Assembly (NCBI GenBank): GCA_023474155.1
Contig: JAMCYJ010000025.1
Coordinates: forward strand, 1-14,863
Source: Candidatus Martarchaeota archaeon
GTDB taxonomy: Archaea; Micrarchaeota; Micrarchaeia; Micrarchaeales; Micrarchaeaceae
DNA: 14,863 nt
Direction of reading: 5' to 3'
The position numbers and the translations under genes are program-made. The notes below the pieces were generated by a model. It was not told the DNA's origin. It ran no database searches and was given only the letters and a program-made list of their open reading frames with translations. Below are positions 5,554 through 14,031 of the stretch, in pieces; the first letter of the stretch is position 1, and every line of letters starts with the position of its first letter.

Positions 5554-6165
5554 TTACTCTTTCTTGACTTTTTCCTTGAAGAATTTTAATGAGATGAACG
5601 AACTCCTTTCTATCTCGTCGAGCTTGAATGAAATGTACTTTGCCTGAGACTTTATCCTCGGAATTAGCACCTGCTCCAGGGTGTTGACCCTTCTTTTCGT
5701 CTTGTCTATCTCCAATGCAAGCTTCTTTAGATTCTGCTCCCTCTTTGCGATGTCTATCACTGTATCCTCGAGCTTTGAAAACTTGTTTTCAATGTCGTCG
5801 ATCGCAGAGCTTGTCGAAAGCATGTTGTATTCCAGCGCCGCTTTCTCCTCCTTGTTGATCTCAGGTATCCTCACACCCATTATGTTCTTTATCCTTATTT
5901 TTATCGGGGCGCGCTCCTTTGCGTAAAAGCTCGCCTCATCTATCTCGAAATTGCCTATATACGCAGAGCTTATTATGCCTGTCTTGTACGCATCCTGCAG
6001 CACCTGCGACAGGTACTGCCTGTTGTTCTTCGACTCCTTTACGAGGCGCAGGAATTCCATCACGAGCACTTCCTGCTTCTTTTTGAGTATCTCGTGCCCT
6101 TTTTTCGCGAGCGCAGCGTTCTTCTTCAGGTTTATCAGATTCATTCTTGTCGGGTTAAGCGCCAT
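5554..6165 (-). CDS. atpD: A-type ATP synthase subunit D (central stalk)
   Basis: Central rotor shaft that transmits rotation between the membrane ring and the A3B3 head. At 203 residues it has the normal length. Family signature at the N-terminus, NPTRMNLINLKKNAALAKKG (4-23) then HEILKKKQ, and at the C-terminus TKRRVNTLEQVLIPRIKSQA (156-175), then FKLDEIERS. Both ends are long helices forming the coiled coil; the middle (about 75-115) is the small globular part. It is the last gene of the cluster; no subunit G gene follows. A weak AGGCGA precedes the ATG. The 98-base spacer to subunit B holds only an 11-codon frame (ATG near 6191) that overlaps this start. Confidence 0.97.
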   Translation of the reverse strand: MALNPTRMNLINLKKNAALAKKGHEILKKKQEVLVMEFLRLVKESKNNRQYLSQVLQDAYKTGIISSAYIGNFEIDEASFYAKERAPIKIRIKNIMGVRIPEINKEEKAALEYNMLSTSSAIDDIENKFSKLEDTVIDIAKREQNLKKLALEIDKTKRRVNTLEQVLIPRIKSQAKYISFKLDEIERSSFISLKFFKEKVKKE

Positions 6166-6263
6166 TCTCTCGCCTTTTGTTTTTGTTCATGCTGCTTTTT
6201 TTTATTTCGGTTCTATTTTTATTTTATTGCACCTGCTTTTTCTGATGAGGCTTGGCTATTCGT

Positions 6264-7670
6264 TTATGCCTGCGCAGCCCCTGCTATCTGCTTCTTCTGC
6301 TTGTAGTATTTCTGTACGAACTCGGACTTTATTCTTGAAAGCTCTTGTTCCGGGAACTCCGAAATAAGGTCCCATCCTATGTCCAGCGTCTGCTCGATGT
6401 CCCTGTTTTCGTCGTGCCTCTGCCCTATGAACTTGTTTTCAAAGCTCTCTCCGAATTTCAGGTAAAGCCTGTCCATATCGCTGAGCGCATCCATTCCTAC
6501 TATCGAGCTCAGGTTCTTCGCCTCCTGCGCCTTTGCGTATGCGCTGTAAAGCTGGTCCGCGATTCCCCTATGGTCCTCCCTTGTCTTGCCGCTTCCTATC
6601 CCCTGGTTCATGAGCCGTGAGAGCGAGCCGAGGGGGTTTACCGGCGGGTAAATGCCCTTGTTGGCAAGGTCCCTGCTGAGGAATATCTGGCCCTCTGTAA
6701 TGTATCCAGTAAGGTCCGGTATCGGATGCGTTATGTCGTCTCCAGGCATTGTCACAACATCGAGCTGGGTAATGCTGGCGTTTTTGCCTTTGATTATTCC
6801 TGCCCTCTCGAAAAGCGAGGCAAGGTCCGTATACGTGTATCCTGGGTACCCCCTCCTGCCGGGCACCTCGTTCTTCGCGCTCGAAAGCTCCCTCAATGAT
6901 TCCGCATAGTTGGTCATGTCGTTGAGTATCACGAGCACGTGCATGTTCTTCTCGAATGCCAGGAACTCTGCAGTGGTGAGCGCGATTCTCGGCGTAAGTA
7001 TCCTTTCTATGCTCGGGTCGTCGGCAAAGTTTATAAATGACACGGTCCTGTTGATCGCCCCTGTCTCCTTGAATTCGTTTATGAAATAAATCGCATCGTC
7101 ATGGGTTATGCCTATGCCTGCAAATACAATTGCGAAGTTTTCGTTCGATTTCCTGGTCTTTGCCTGCCTTATTATCTGCGCAGTCAGCTGGTTGTGCTGC
7201 AGGCCAGAGCTCGAGAATATGGGCAGCTTCTGCCCCCTCACAAGCGTCATGAGCCCGTCTATAGTGGATATCCCGGTCTGTATGAAGTCGTTGGGCATCA
7301 CCCTTGACACAGGGTTCAGCGCAAGCCCGTTTATGTCCTGCTTGGTTTCGTATATGATGCCTGCCTTGTAGTCTATCGGCTGGGCCTGGCCGTTGAAGAC
7401 CCGGCCGAGCATATCCTCAGACACAGGCATGTTGAATGTCTCTCCTGTGAATGTGACAGATGTATTACTTATGTCTATGCCTGTCGTCTGCCCGAAGACC
7501 TGGACAATCGCAAATTTGCTGGTGGTTTCGATTACCTGCCCCAGTATAGTCTCATTGTTCTGCAGCCTTATCCTTACAATTTCATTGTATGCGGCATTGC
7601 CTATCCTATCCACTACTATAAGAGGGCCTGCAATGCTTTTCAGCGTGTTGTATTCTATATTGAAATTCAT
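6264..7670 (-). CDS. atpB: A-type ATP synthase subunit B (regulatory/non-catalytic head subunit)
   Basis: Alternates with subunit A in the A3B3 head and contributes the non-catalytic nucleotide site and the arginine finger. It has 468 residues, the usual length. The Walker A loop is replaced by IFSSSGLQHNQ (151-161), as is normal for B subunits. FAGIGITHDDA (183-193), ILNDMTNYAESLRELS (248-263), PGRRGYPGY (270-278), MPGDDITHPIPDLTGYITEG (308-327) and NPLGSLSRLM (345-354; Arg352 is the probable finger) are family motifs. The start is supported by GTGAT at 7674-7678, three bases before the ATG. Confidence 0.98.
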   Translation of the reverse strand: MNFNIEYNTLKSIAGPLIVVDRIGNAAYNEIVRIRLQNNETILGQVIETTSKFAIVQVFGQTTGIDISNTSVTFTGETFNMPVSEDMLGRVFNGQAQPIDYKAGIIYETKQDINGLALNPVSRVMPNDFIQTGISTIDGLMTLVRGQKLPIFSSSGLQHNQLTAQIIRQAKTRKSNENFAIVFAGIGITHDDAIYFINEFKETGAINRTVSFINFADDPSIERILTPRIALTTAEFLAFEKNMHVLVILNDMTNYAESLRELSSAKNEVPGRRGYPGYTYTDLASLFERAGIIKGKNASITQLDVVTMPGDDITHPIPDLTGYITEGQIFLSRDLANKGIYPPVNPLGSLSRLMNQGIGSGKTREDHRGIADQLYSAYAKAQEAKNLSSIVGMDALSDMDRLYLKFGESFENKFIGQRHDENRDIEQTLDIGWDLISEFPEQELSRIKSEFVQKYYKQKKQIAGAAQA

Positions 7671-7739
7671 TTTATCACAAAATCTGTACTTGTTTTGTAC
7701 CTGTTTTATTATTCATTATTTTTAATTATTCTATTTTCT

Positions 7740-7783
7740 ATTGTTTATTTTTTTATTGCCGTATTATTTCATTGTTTATTTTT
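7740..7783. repeat. 13-bp direct repeat in the A/B spacer
   Basis: ATTGTTTATTTTT occurs at 7740-7752 and 7771-7783 in the 145-base spacer between subunits A and B. The spacer is strongly AT-rich; on the coding strand it is A-rich and has no T-run that would end transcription. Apart from the subunit B ribosome site it holds nothing else I recognise. Confidence 0.5.
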
Positions 7784-7815
7784 ACATTATTCGCTAGTCT
7801 TTATTTTATACTCTA

Positions 7816-9570
7816 TTATTGATTGGCTTTGAGGAGGTCGCTGAACCCATTTTCAATGCTCTTCTTTGCATTCTCCGCAAACGCCGCAAAGTCTTTCTCG
7901 CGAATTTCCCTCATCTTCGATATTTCCTTCTTCGCCTCCAGCTGCACGATTTTTTCAGCGCTTACCTCCTTTACAGCGCTCTCTGCAAGCATGTTGAAGT
8001 GCAGGATCAGGTCCAGCATCATGTGTTGCTTGCTAAGGCTTGAGAAGGTGTCTATGTCATCGTACGCGCTCTGGAAAAGGAAATTTTCGCGTATCATGCG
8101 GCCGATTTCGAGTATTATCCTTTCGGGGTCGGGGAGTGCGTCCGCGCCGACGAGCTGCACAATGTTCTTGAGCTCTGCCTCGCGCTGCAGTATCCTCATC
8201 GCCTCGTCCCTGTTCTCTATGAATTCCCTGCCTATATTCTTAATGTACCAGTTTTTAAGATTGCCCTCGTAAAGAGAGTAGCTGCTCAGCCAATTTATCG
8301 ACGGGAAGTGCCTAGAGCTTGCCAGTGCCGCATCAAGGGCCCAGAACGTCTTGGTAATTCTCAGCGTTCCCTGCGATACGGGCTCTGATATGTCCCCGCC
8401 CGGAGGCGAGACCGCGCCGATGATTGTTATAGAACCCTGCTTTCCGTTTATGGTTTCCACTTTTCCCCCCCTTTCATAAAATTCGGCGAGCCTCTTCGGC
8501 AAGTACGCAGGATATCCTTCCTCGCCGGGCATTTCCTCAAGCCTTGCGGAAACCTCCCTCATGGCCTCTGCCCATCTTGACGTGCTGTCTGCCATCACTG
8601 CAACGTCGTATCCCATGTCCCTAAAGTACTCCGCAATTGTTATCCCTGTATATACGCTCGCCTCCCTCGCCGCCACAGGCATGTTGCTCGTGTTTGCAAT
8701 GAGAATCGTGCGCTCCATGAGCGGCTTGCCGGTTTTGGGATCTTTCAGTTCCGGAAACTCCGTAAGCACTTCTGTCATTTCGTTTCCCCTCTCCCCGCAC
8801 CCGATATATATTATAATCTGCGCGTCAGACCATTTCGCGAGCTGGTGTTGGATTACGGTTTTTCCCGTCCCGAAGGCCCCCGGCACCGCAGCGGTGCCCC
8901 CCTTTGCAATCGGAAAGAAAGTATCCACGACTCTCTGGCCCGTTACCAGCGGCTCGTCGACCATGATCTTGTTTTTGTATTTCCCTGCCTTTCTTACGGC
9001 CCGGGTCTGCATCATCCTGACCTCTGTTTTCCTGCCGCCGTCGTTTATTACTGCAATAGCGTCCTTTATAGTATGCCTGCCTGATTTGAGACCTGAAATC
9101 TTTCCGTGAATCCCCGGAGGCACCATAATGTAGTGTTTTATAATCTCTGTTTCCTGCACATATCCCAGAATAGTCCCTTCATCGACTTCCGCGTTCTGTT
9201 TCAGGTCTTTGTTCGCGACAAAGTCCCACTTTTTTTTCTGGTCAAGCGAGTTGAGAGATATCCCTTTTGAAATGTACGCCCCTGATTCTTTCTCGATCTC
9301 CTCTAACGGCCTTTGGATCCCGTCATAAATGTTAGCGATAAGCCCGGGGCCGAGACTTACTGAAAGCGGAAGCGCGGTCGTGCTTACCCCCTCCCCAGGC
9401 CTTATGCCTGCCGTGTCCTCGTAGACCTGGATTATTGCCTTGTCTTCATGAAGCTGTATTATTTCGCCTACAAGCTTGCTATCCCCTACCTTTACGACAT
9501 CGTACATTTTTGCGCCGAGCATTTTATTTGCAATCACAATCGGTCCCGAGACCTTTTCTATTATTCCCAA
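7816..9570 (-). CDS. atpA: A-type ATP synthase subunit A (catalytic)
   Basis: Catalytic head subunit that binds and turns over ATP. At 584 residues it is typical. The N-terminal barrel begins KVSGPIVIANKM. The bulge domain unique to A subunits spans about 115-185 (VPPGIHGKISGLKSGRHTI). Walker A is GAFGTGKTV (231-239), GCGERGNEMTEVL (257-269) holds the catalytic glutamate, and ADSTSRWAEAMREVS (327-341) and SYSLYEG (430-436) are conserved. The start is TTG at 9570-9568: it is the only usable start near the conserved N-terminus and lies three bases after a perfect GGTGAT. The overlapping ATG at 9576-9574 is out of frame and closes after four codons. Confidence 0.98.
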   Translation of the reverse strand: MGIIEKVSGPIVIANKMLGAKMYDVVKVGDSKLVGEIIQLHEDKAIIQVYEDTAGIRPGEGVSTTALPLSVSLGPGLIANIYDGIQRPLEEIEKESGAYISKGISLNSLDQKKKWDFVANKDLKQNAEVDEGTILGYVQETEIIKHYIMVPPGIHGKISGLKSGRHTIKDAIAVINDGGRKTEVRMMQTRAVRKAGKYKNKIMVDEPLVTGQRVVDTFFPIAKGGTAAVPGAFGTGKTVIQHQLAKWSDAQIIIYIGCGERGNEMTEVLTEFPELKDPKTGKPLMERTILIANTSNMPVAAREASVYTGITIAEYFRDMGYDVAVMADSTSRWAEAMREVSARLEEMPGEEGYPAYLPKRLAEFYERGGKVETINGKQGSITIIGAVSPPGGDISEPVSQGTLRITKTFWALDAALASSRHFPSINWLSSYSLYEGNLKNWYIKNIGREFIENRDEAMRILQREAELKNIVQLVGADALPDPERIILEIGRMIRENFLFQSAYDDIDTFSSLSKQHMMLDLILHFNMLAESAVKEVSAEKIVQLEAKKEISKMREIREKDFAAFAENAKKSIENGFSDLLKANQ

Positions 9571-9573
9571 AAC

Positions 9574-9579
9574 ATCACC
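9574..9579 (-). promoter_or_regulatory. Ribosome binding site deciding the TTG start of subunit A
   Basis: GGTGAT on the coding strand, three bases before TTG 9570. The same GTGAT core, at three to four bases, precedes subunits B (7674-7678) and K (12047-12051), which shows the spacing this genome uses. Confidence 0.75.
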
Positions 9580-9609
9580 ACGATAGTTTATAATTTCCTG
9601 AACTTCAGT

Positions 9610-9707
9610 TTTATTTTACATTTTGTTTTTTCTTTTTTTATTATTTTTTTTATTATTTTTTATTATTATTCTTTTTTTATTATTATCTTTATCATTCTTT
9701 TTTATTT
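9610..9707. other. Low-complexity A/T tract between subunits F and A
   Basis: About 100 bases made almost only of T-runs with ATT units on the plus strand, so A-rich with AAT units in the operon transcript. It lies upstream of the subunit A ribosome site. An unstructured A-rich leader could help initiation at the TTG start. On the opposite strand the T-runs could stop antisense transcription. No coding potential is seen. Confidence 0.6.
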
Positions 9708-9715
9708 CAATCCAA

Positions 9716-10054
9716 TTACACCTTTATATCCATTCCTATCGCCTTCAATATTATTTTCCTGAGCGTGTCCTGGTGCATATCCTCCTCGTTGTATCCGGGC
9801 ACTTCTATTATGAGCGGCCTTACGGTCTTGTTTATTAAGTCTATAGTCCTTGCATTTTTTATGTTTTTTATTATTTTCTGGTTCACGACAATGATGCCTA
9901 TCTCAGGATCGCCTATCAGCTCTTTCAGCGTCGCCTCGGCGTCTGCCCCTCCATGGTATGTTTTCTTGTCGCCCAGCAGCCTGAAGCCTGCGCATAGGAT
10001 GTCCTCGCCCATGATCGCTATTTTATAATTGTAATTTTCGCCGTCCCCCGCCAT
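9716..10054 (-). CDS. atpF: A-type ATP synthase subunit F (central stalk)
   Basis: Small central-stalk subunit that sits beside D and modulates activity. It has 112 residues with a Rossmann-like pattern: YKIAIMGEDILCAGFRLLGD (10-29), the helix ADAEATLKELIG, the strand IGIIVVNQKI, and RPLIIEVPGY (82-91) near the C-terminus. Its ATG shares one base with the stop of subunit C (TAATG), so the two are probably translationally coupled. Confidence 0.95.
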   Translation of the reverse strand: MAGDGENYNYKIAIMGEDILCAGFRLLGDKKTYHGGADAEATLKELIGDPEIGIIVVNQKIIKNIKNARTIDLINKTVRPLIIEVPGYNEEDMHQDTLRKIILKAIGMDIKV

Positions 10055-11118
10055 TAAACCAGCATTGCGGACAATTCCGCCTTGTTCAAATTGTACTGTA
10101 CTGCCTTCACTATGAGCCTCAGCATCGAGACCTCTATCTCTTTCTGGTACATGTATTCAAATATGGTGCCGAAGCAGAGAACCGAGTGCCTGAGGGATTT
10201 ATTGCTCATCTCGAATATTTCCTTTCTCATTTTTATCTCAAAATAGAGCAGGTTGCCTGTCTTTTCATATGCCTCGAGCACCGGCTTGAGATCGAACCTG
10301 CTGATCTGCTGTGCAAGCTCTCTTGTGTCCTTTGATGATTCGAAAATGCCCGCAAGCGTGCTTTCGTCGCTAAAGCCCCTGCTTATCAGAAATGGCTTTA
10401 TCCGAGCGAATGAAATCCCGCCTCTTTTCGCGCGCAGGAGGCTCATGATATTCCTCATTTCTATTTCGTTCCTGATTATCATGTATACGCTGCGGTCCTC
10501 GTTGCCGAGCTCGAAAAGCATCCTGCCTATGCTTTCGTAATATGCCTTGTCGAGCTCGATGTTGACCTCGAGTATGTTGCGATTTTTTTTGTACGCCTCG
10601 ATTCCGCTCTGTAGTATCTGCTTGTACGGGGAATTCATAGCATACTTGGCCAGAAGATCCTCAACATTCGCTGATTCGTCCATCGCCTGCCTTATAAACG
10701 CGGAATTGTAGAAATTCGTGTTTATCAGATATTTGGATATGGTGTCCGCTCTCTGCGCCCTGTCCTTTGCCTCGAGAGAGAGTTTTATGTTGTAAAGGTC
10801 CCATTTTGCGATATACGAGACCATTGTCTTTTTTTTCAGCAAAGGGGTAATGTCAGAAAGCCTGTTTATGCTTTCGCCAAGGTTTTTGCTCAGCGCGAAG
10901 TCTATCATTTCAGTAGTTATGTCCATGCCTCCGAAGTCCTCAAGGTTTTTTTTGTATTCCGTGTTTATCAGAATCGACAAAATTGAATGCATATCTCCTG
11001 CGTTGCCGATGCCCTGCATCGTGGCCTTGCTTATGAGCTTCGACTCGATCGCCTTCACATACGCATTAGAATATCCGTATAAAACCGCTGCCCCGTAACC
11101 CGTGTTCACGCCTCGCAC
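10054..11118 (-). CDS. atpC: A-type ATP synthase subunit C (V-ATPase d / AC39-like)
   Basis: Funnel-shaped socket that joins the central stalk to the membrane K ring. It has 354 residues and is all helical, with the family opening YGYSNAYVKAIESKLIS (14-30), the repeated three-helix-bundle units and EIEMRNIMSLLRAKR (217-231). The start is uncertain: GTG at 11118 has no ribosome site, while GTG at 11109 has GGTG six bases before it and would remove only three residues. The gene begins seven bases after the stop of subunit E and overlaps subunit F by one base. Confidence 0.95.
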   Translation of the reverse strand: MRGVNTGYGAAVLYGYSNAYVKAIESKLISKATMQGIGNAGDMHSILSILINTEYKKNLEDFGGMDITTEMIDFALSKNLGESINRLSDITPLLKKKTMVSYIAKWDLYNIKLSLEAKDRAQRADTISKYLINTNFYNSAFIRQAMDESANVEDLLAKYAMNSPYKQILQSGIEAYKKNRNILEVNIELDKAYYESIGRMLFELGNEDRSVYMIIRNEIEMRNIMSLLRAKRGGISFARIKPFLISRGFSDESTLAGIFESSKDTRELAQQISRFDLKPVLEAYEKTGNLLYFEIKMRKEIFEMSNKSLRHSVLCFGTIFEYMYQKEIEVSMLRLIVKAVQYNLNKAELSAMLV

Positions 11119-11125
11119 CCGTAAA

Positions 11126-11755
11126 TTAAACCCTGTGTTTTTTTTGTTTTTTGGGCTCCGGCCCGCCTTTCATTTTCATTTCTTTATTCCCTTTCTTTTT
11201 TCCGAAGAGCTCCCTTGCAACCGCCTGCTTTACGATATCTAAATTCTCGTCAAAGATACTTTCAGGGCTTATTGCAATTTTTATTTTGTAGCCAGCATCG
11301 TGGATTACAATGCTATCCTGTTCCTTGTAGTTTACAGAATATTTTTTCAGCATTTGGCTAGCCGCGGCTTGCTTTTTGCTGATATCTATGCAGATTTCAT
11401 TTTCAGGAAGCGCTTTCATTATCTGCCTTATTCCTGAAGAAAGCAGGGTTTGCATCTCTTTTTGCAATTCCTTTATGAAGACAGGCCGAATTTTCAATGT
11501 TTCTGCCACGATTGCGCTTTCTCTCGCCAGCCTTGTTTCTTTGCTTTTTTCAAAGTCCATCTCTGACTCGTACTTTACCTGCATGTTTCTAGCCTCGGCA
11601 GCAGCCTCTTCCTTTGCCTTGCTTTCGATTTCTTTTGCGACTTTTTCAGCGTCGTTTATTATCTGATCCGCTTCTTTTTTGGCGGCGTGCCTGATCTCCC
11701 GCGCCCTTTCCTCAAAATCTTTCGCCATTTGGCCTTTGATTTCATTAAGAGACAT
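11126..11755 (-). CDS. atpE: A-type ATP synthase subunit E (peripheral stalk)
   Basis: Peripheral stalk (stator) subunit that pairs with H and holds the A3B3 head. It has 209 residues. Residues 1-100 are a long charged coiled coil rich in Ala, Glu and Lys. The globular C-terminal part (about 105-185) carries IRPVFIKELQKEM and ENLDIVKQAVARELFGKK. The last 22 or so residues form a very basic tail (MKMKGGPEPKKQKKHRV) that I think exceeds most homologues. A perfect GGAGGT at 11762-11767, six bases before the ATG, is the best ribosome site of the cluster. Confidence 0.95.
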   Translation of the reverse strand: MSLNEIKGQMAKDFEERAREIRHAAKKEADQIINDAEKVAKEIESKAKEEAAAEARNMQVKYESEMDFEKSKETRLARESAIVAETLKIRPVFIKELQKEMQTLLSSGIRQIMKALPENEICIDISKKQAAASQMLKKYSVNYKEQDSIVIHDAGYKIKIAISPESIFDENLDIVKQAVARELFGKKKGNKEMKMKGGPEPKKQKKHRV

Positions 11756-11805
11756 TAAATTACCTCCGAACGCTTAATTTTACAAACTTGTAAATAAGTT
11801 ATTGG

Positions 11806-12042
11806 TTATATCAGGCCCGCGCTGAGCATTATCAGTATCGCGATTACGAATCCGAAAATCAGCAGTGTTTCAGGAAGGACAAGGAATAGCAGGACCTTCC
11901 CCATTTCCTCAGGCTTTTCTGCAATTAAACCAAGGCCCGCGCTGCCTATCGCCGACTGCGCGACTCCCGTACCTATCGCACCGCCCAAGATCGCGATGCC
12001 CGCACCTATTGATGCAACAGCTGTTGACAATTCTATTACCAT
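11806..12042 (-). CDS. atpK: A-type ATP synthase subunit K (proteolipid c ring)
   Basis: Rotor-ring proteolipid of 78 residues forming a two-helix hairpin in the membrane. Helix 1 is about 7-39 (glycine-rich, GAIGTGVAQSAIGSAG) and helix 2 about 48-76. The polar loop is AEKPEEMGK. Glu58 in LPETLLIFGF is the ion-carrying carboxylate. Gln29 in helix 1 and Thr59 beside the Glu are the kind of polar neighbours seen in sodium-binding rings, but hydrogen versus sodium ion use cannot be decided by eye. It is the single-hairpin form, not a fused 16 kDa version. GTGAT at 12047-12051 is the ribosome site. Confidence 0.96.
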   Translation of the reverse strand: MVIELSTAVASIGAGIAILGGAIGTGVAQSAIGSAGLGLIAEKPEEMGKVLLFLVLPETLLIFGFVIAILIMLSAGLI

Positions 12043-12126
12043 TCAAATCACTGGTATTTTTTATCTTTTTTTGTTTTTTATATTTTTATTTTTAATTTAA
12101 TTTTAATGTTTTTGATATTATGATTG
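12043..12126 (-). promoter_or_regulatory. A/T-rich spacer upstream of subunit K, possible internal promoter
   Basis: On the coding strand the 84 bases between subunits I and K contain an A-rich stretch with AAAAATATAAAAAAC about 30-40 bases before the K start, followed by the GTGAT ribosome site. An internal TATA box here could help supply the many K copies each complex needs. This is inference; the stretch is so A/T-rich that a chance match is likely. Confidence 0.25.
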
Positions 12127-14022
12127 CTATTCCCGCGTATAATTCCGTTTGAAGGAAAAAGGCTTGAATTTCATGCCCCCTCCAATATAAAATTTGGAGA
12201 AGAATTCCACATAGTTGAGCCTGACTCCTTGTATGATGCCTTCGAAGATCCCCATTATCATGTTCAGGAAATGGAGTATTATAAATAATGCGAGAAAAAC
12301 TATAAATACTGGTATGCCGTGCGACAGGGTCGGCGTAAATGCCTGGTCTATGAGCATTGCGATTATTATGCTAGCAAGCCCGAACCCGAAAATCCTGGCA
12401 TAGCTCAGCGGATGCGTTATGAGGTTTATTGTTTCAGCCGCCTCTATCCCGCTTAGCGCAAACGTTATTGCGAACGCAGGTATGGCTATCACTACCGCCG
12501 CGAGCGAGACAGTCCCTGAAAAGACATGGAACAGGAATCCTGCGACAGTAATTACGCCTGCCACTATGGCGATTATTGACGTTATCTTGCTTATCGCCAG
12601 GAGCCTGTGACCCTTGTTGTAGTTGTTTACGAAACTGAACGCAAGGCCTATTATTATCTGTGCGATGCCGAAAAATACAGTCGCAAGAAGGATCATAGGT
12701 ATGCTTTTGATCCAGTCGAATGCCTGGTAATTTATGAAATAATGGTTCAGATTGAATCCGAAGTACTGGTTTGAAAGGAATCCAAACAGGATCGCTGAAA
12801 ATGCGCTTATCTCCCATATTTTGGAAACATTGTAGAGCAGGCCTTCTGGATTCGTCTTTTTTGTAATCAGATATGCAAGTCCGAGCGACAGCAGGCCGTA
12901 GCCGACATCGCTGACCATGAGGCCGTAGAATACCAGGAAAGAGAAAATAAATACCCATGTAGGGTCTATCTCGTCGCTTCTCGGAAGGGAAAAGAATTCC
13001 ATGAGATAGTCGAAGGACTTCAGGATTCCAGGCCTGTTGAGAAGCGTGGGTGCTATCTCCTTTGTCTCGGTCTCCTCAACGACGACCCGGTTTTTCAATG
13101 CTTTGCCGAGCGCGGTCTTGAATTTCTTGAATGTTTTTGCCGGCGTCCAGCCTTCGACAAGGGTTGTTTTTTGCGTTTTTTTGAAATTTGCCCCCATCGC
13201 CGCCCTTTGCATCTCTATATGAACCATCTCGTTAAGGCTTCTAAGCCTTGCATACTTTGTTTTGGCAAGGGCTGCAAACTCCTTGTTTATCGCTTCCATT
13301 TCAATTGCATAACCTTCTTTCTTTTCATCGACAAATTTTTGTATGTCTTCCGGAGTGCCTGACAGGTATCTGTGGCGTATGTCTATGTCCTCGTTAGAGA
13401 ATTTCTTCAGTACTTTTTCTATTGCCGCGCCCGCGCTTATTTTGTATGCGACAAATGCCAGCATCCTGTTTTTTTCAAGCTGCTTCTCTATCAATTCGTA
13501 TTCGCCTGCCCCTGCCTTATGGATTTCGGTTTCAAACTCTTTTTTGTCCTTATTATCCAATATAAATGCAGTGAACGCGAGCACCCTGCTGCCGAATCCT
13601 CCAAAAGAGATGTTTATGCCCTCGAACATTTTTGCGATCCTGTGGGCATCCCCGAGTTTCTGCAGGTCCTCCTCTATGAAGTTCTCCCTCTCAGCCAGCA
13701 CGTATGTCTTGTCAAGCGCTTTCTCTTTTTTTATCTCCTCGAAAAGCCTACTGAGCTTGATATGGTTTATTTTTTCTATCCCTATGCCCTTTTCTAGTTT
13801 AAGCCTGCTGATCTTGTTGTCAAGAATTTTCAATGCGCCGTTCGTCCTTATAAAATAGTCCGACAGCTCGTTTATCTGCCCGGAAACAATATCGTCCTGG
13901 ATCGAAATCTCTGATTTGCGTACATCGAGCAGGCCCAGTTCATGCACTGCCTCTATCAGTTTTTGCCTGTCCTGTTCTAGGCATATGATGCGTATTTTTT
14001 TCATCAGCTCTGTTTTGAACAT
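12127..14022 (-). CDS. atpI: A-type ATP synthase subunit I (membrane stator, a-subunit homologue)
   Basis: Membrane stator that forms the ion half-channels against the K ring. From the ATG at 14022 it has 631 residues; a TTG at 14031 would add three. The first half (about 1-345) is the cytoplasmic, coiled-coil-rich arm that binds the E-H stalk, with VEGWTP near 289-294. The second half has seven to eight membrane helices from about 355. It includes the essential channel arginine in HPLSYARIFGFGLA (Arg about 543) and the typical end GIIQGVRLNYVEFFSKFYIG then GGMKFKPF. An AGGA lies eleven bases before the ATG. The family match is clear throughout. Confidence 0.96.
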   Translation of the reverse strand: MFKTELMKKIRIICLEQDRQKLIEAVHELGLLDVRKSEISIQDDIVSGQINELSDYFIRTNGALKILDNKISRLKLEKGIGIEKINHIKLSRLFEEIKKEKALDKTYVLAERENFIEEDLQKLGDAHRIAKMFEGINISFGGFGSRVLAFTAFILDNKDKKEFETEIHKAGAGEYELIEKQLEKNRMLAFVAYKISAGAAIEKVLKKFSNEDIDIRHRYLSGTPEDIQKFVDEKKEGYAIEMEAINKEFAALAKTKYARLRSLNEMVHIEMQRAAMGANFKKTQKTTLVEGWTPAKTFKKFKTALGKALKNRVVVEETETKEIAPTLLNRPGILKSFDYLMEFFSLPRSDEIDPTWVFIFSFLVFYGLMVSDVGYGLLSLGLAYLITKKTNPEGLLYNVSKIWEISAFSAILFGFLSNQYFGFNLNHYFINYQAFDWIKSIPMILLATVFFGIAQIIIGLAFSFVNNYNKGHRLLAISKITSIIAIVAGVITVAGFLFHVFSGTVSLAAVVIAIPAFAITFALSGIEAAETINLITHPLSYARIFGFGLASIIIAMLIDQAFTPTLSHGIPVFIVFLALFIILHFLNMIMGIFEGIIQGVRLNYVEFFSKFYIGGGMKFKPFSFKRNYTRE

Positions 14023-14031
14023 AGAATTCAA

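Noticed and set aside
8561..9109. 182-codon plus-strand frame opposite subunit A
   Set aside because: It is antisense to the most conserved part of the catalytic subunit, and its Ser/Pro/Leu-rich sequence is a complement artefact.
9610..9707. T-runs on the plus strand considered as an operon terminator
   Set aside because: The operon is read on the other strand, where these are A-runs; they would only stop antisense transcripts.
12434..12958. Long frame (174 codons) inside subunit I on the same strand
   Set aside because: It lies wholly within the well-conserved membrane half of subunit I in another frame, and its Arg/Cys/His-rich content is typical of a shadow.
13343..13858. 171-codon plus-strand frame opposite subunit I
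   Set aside because: It is antisense to the conserved cytoplasmic arm, has a low-complexity Ser/Phe composition and no ribosome site.
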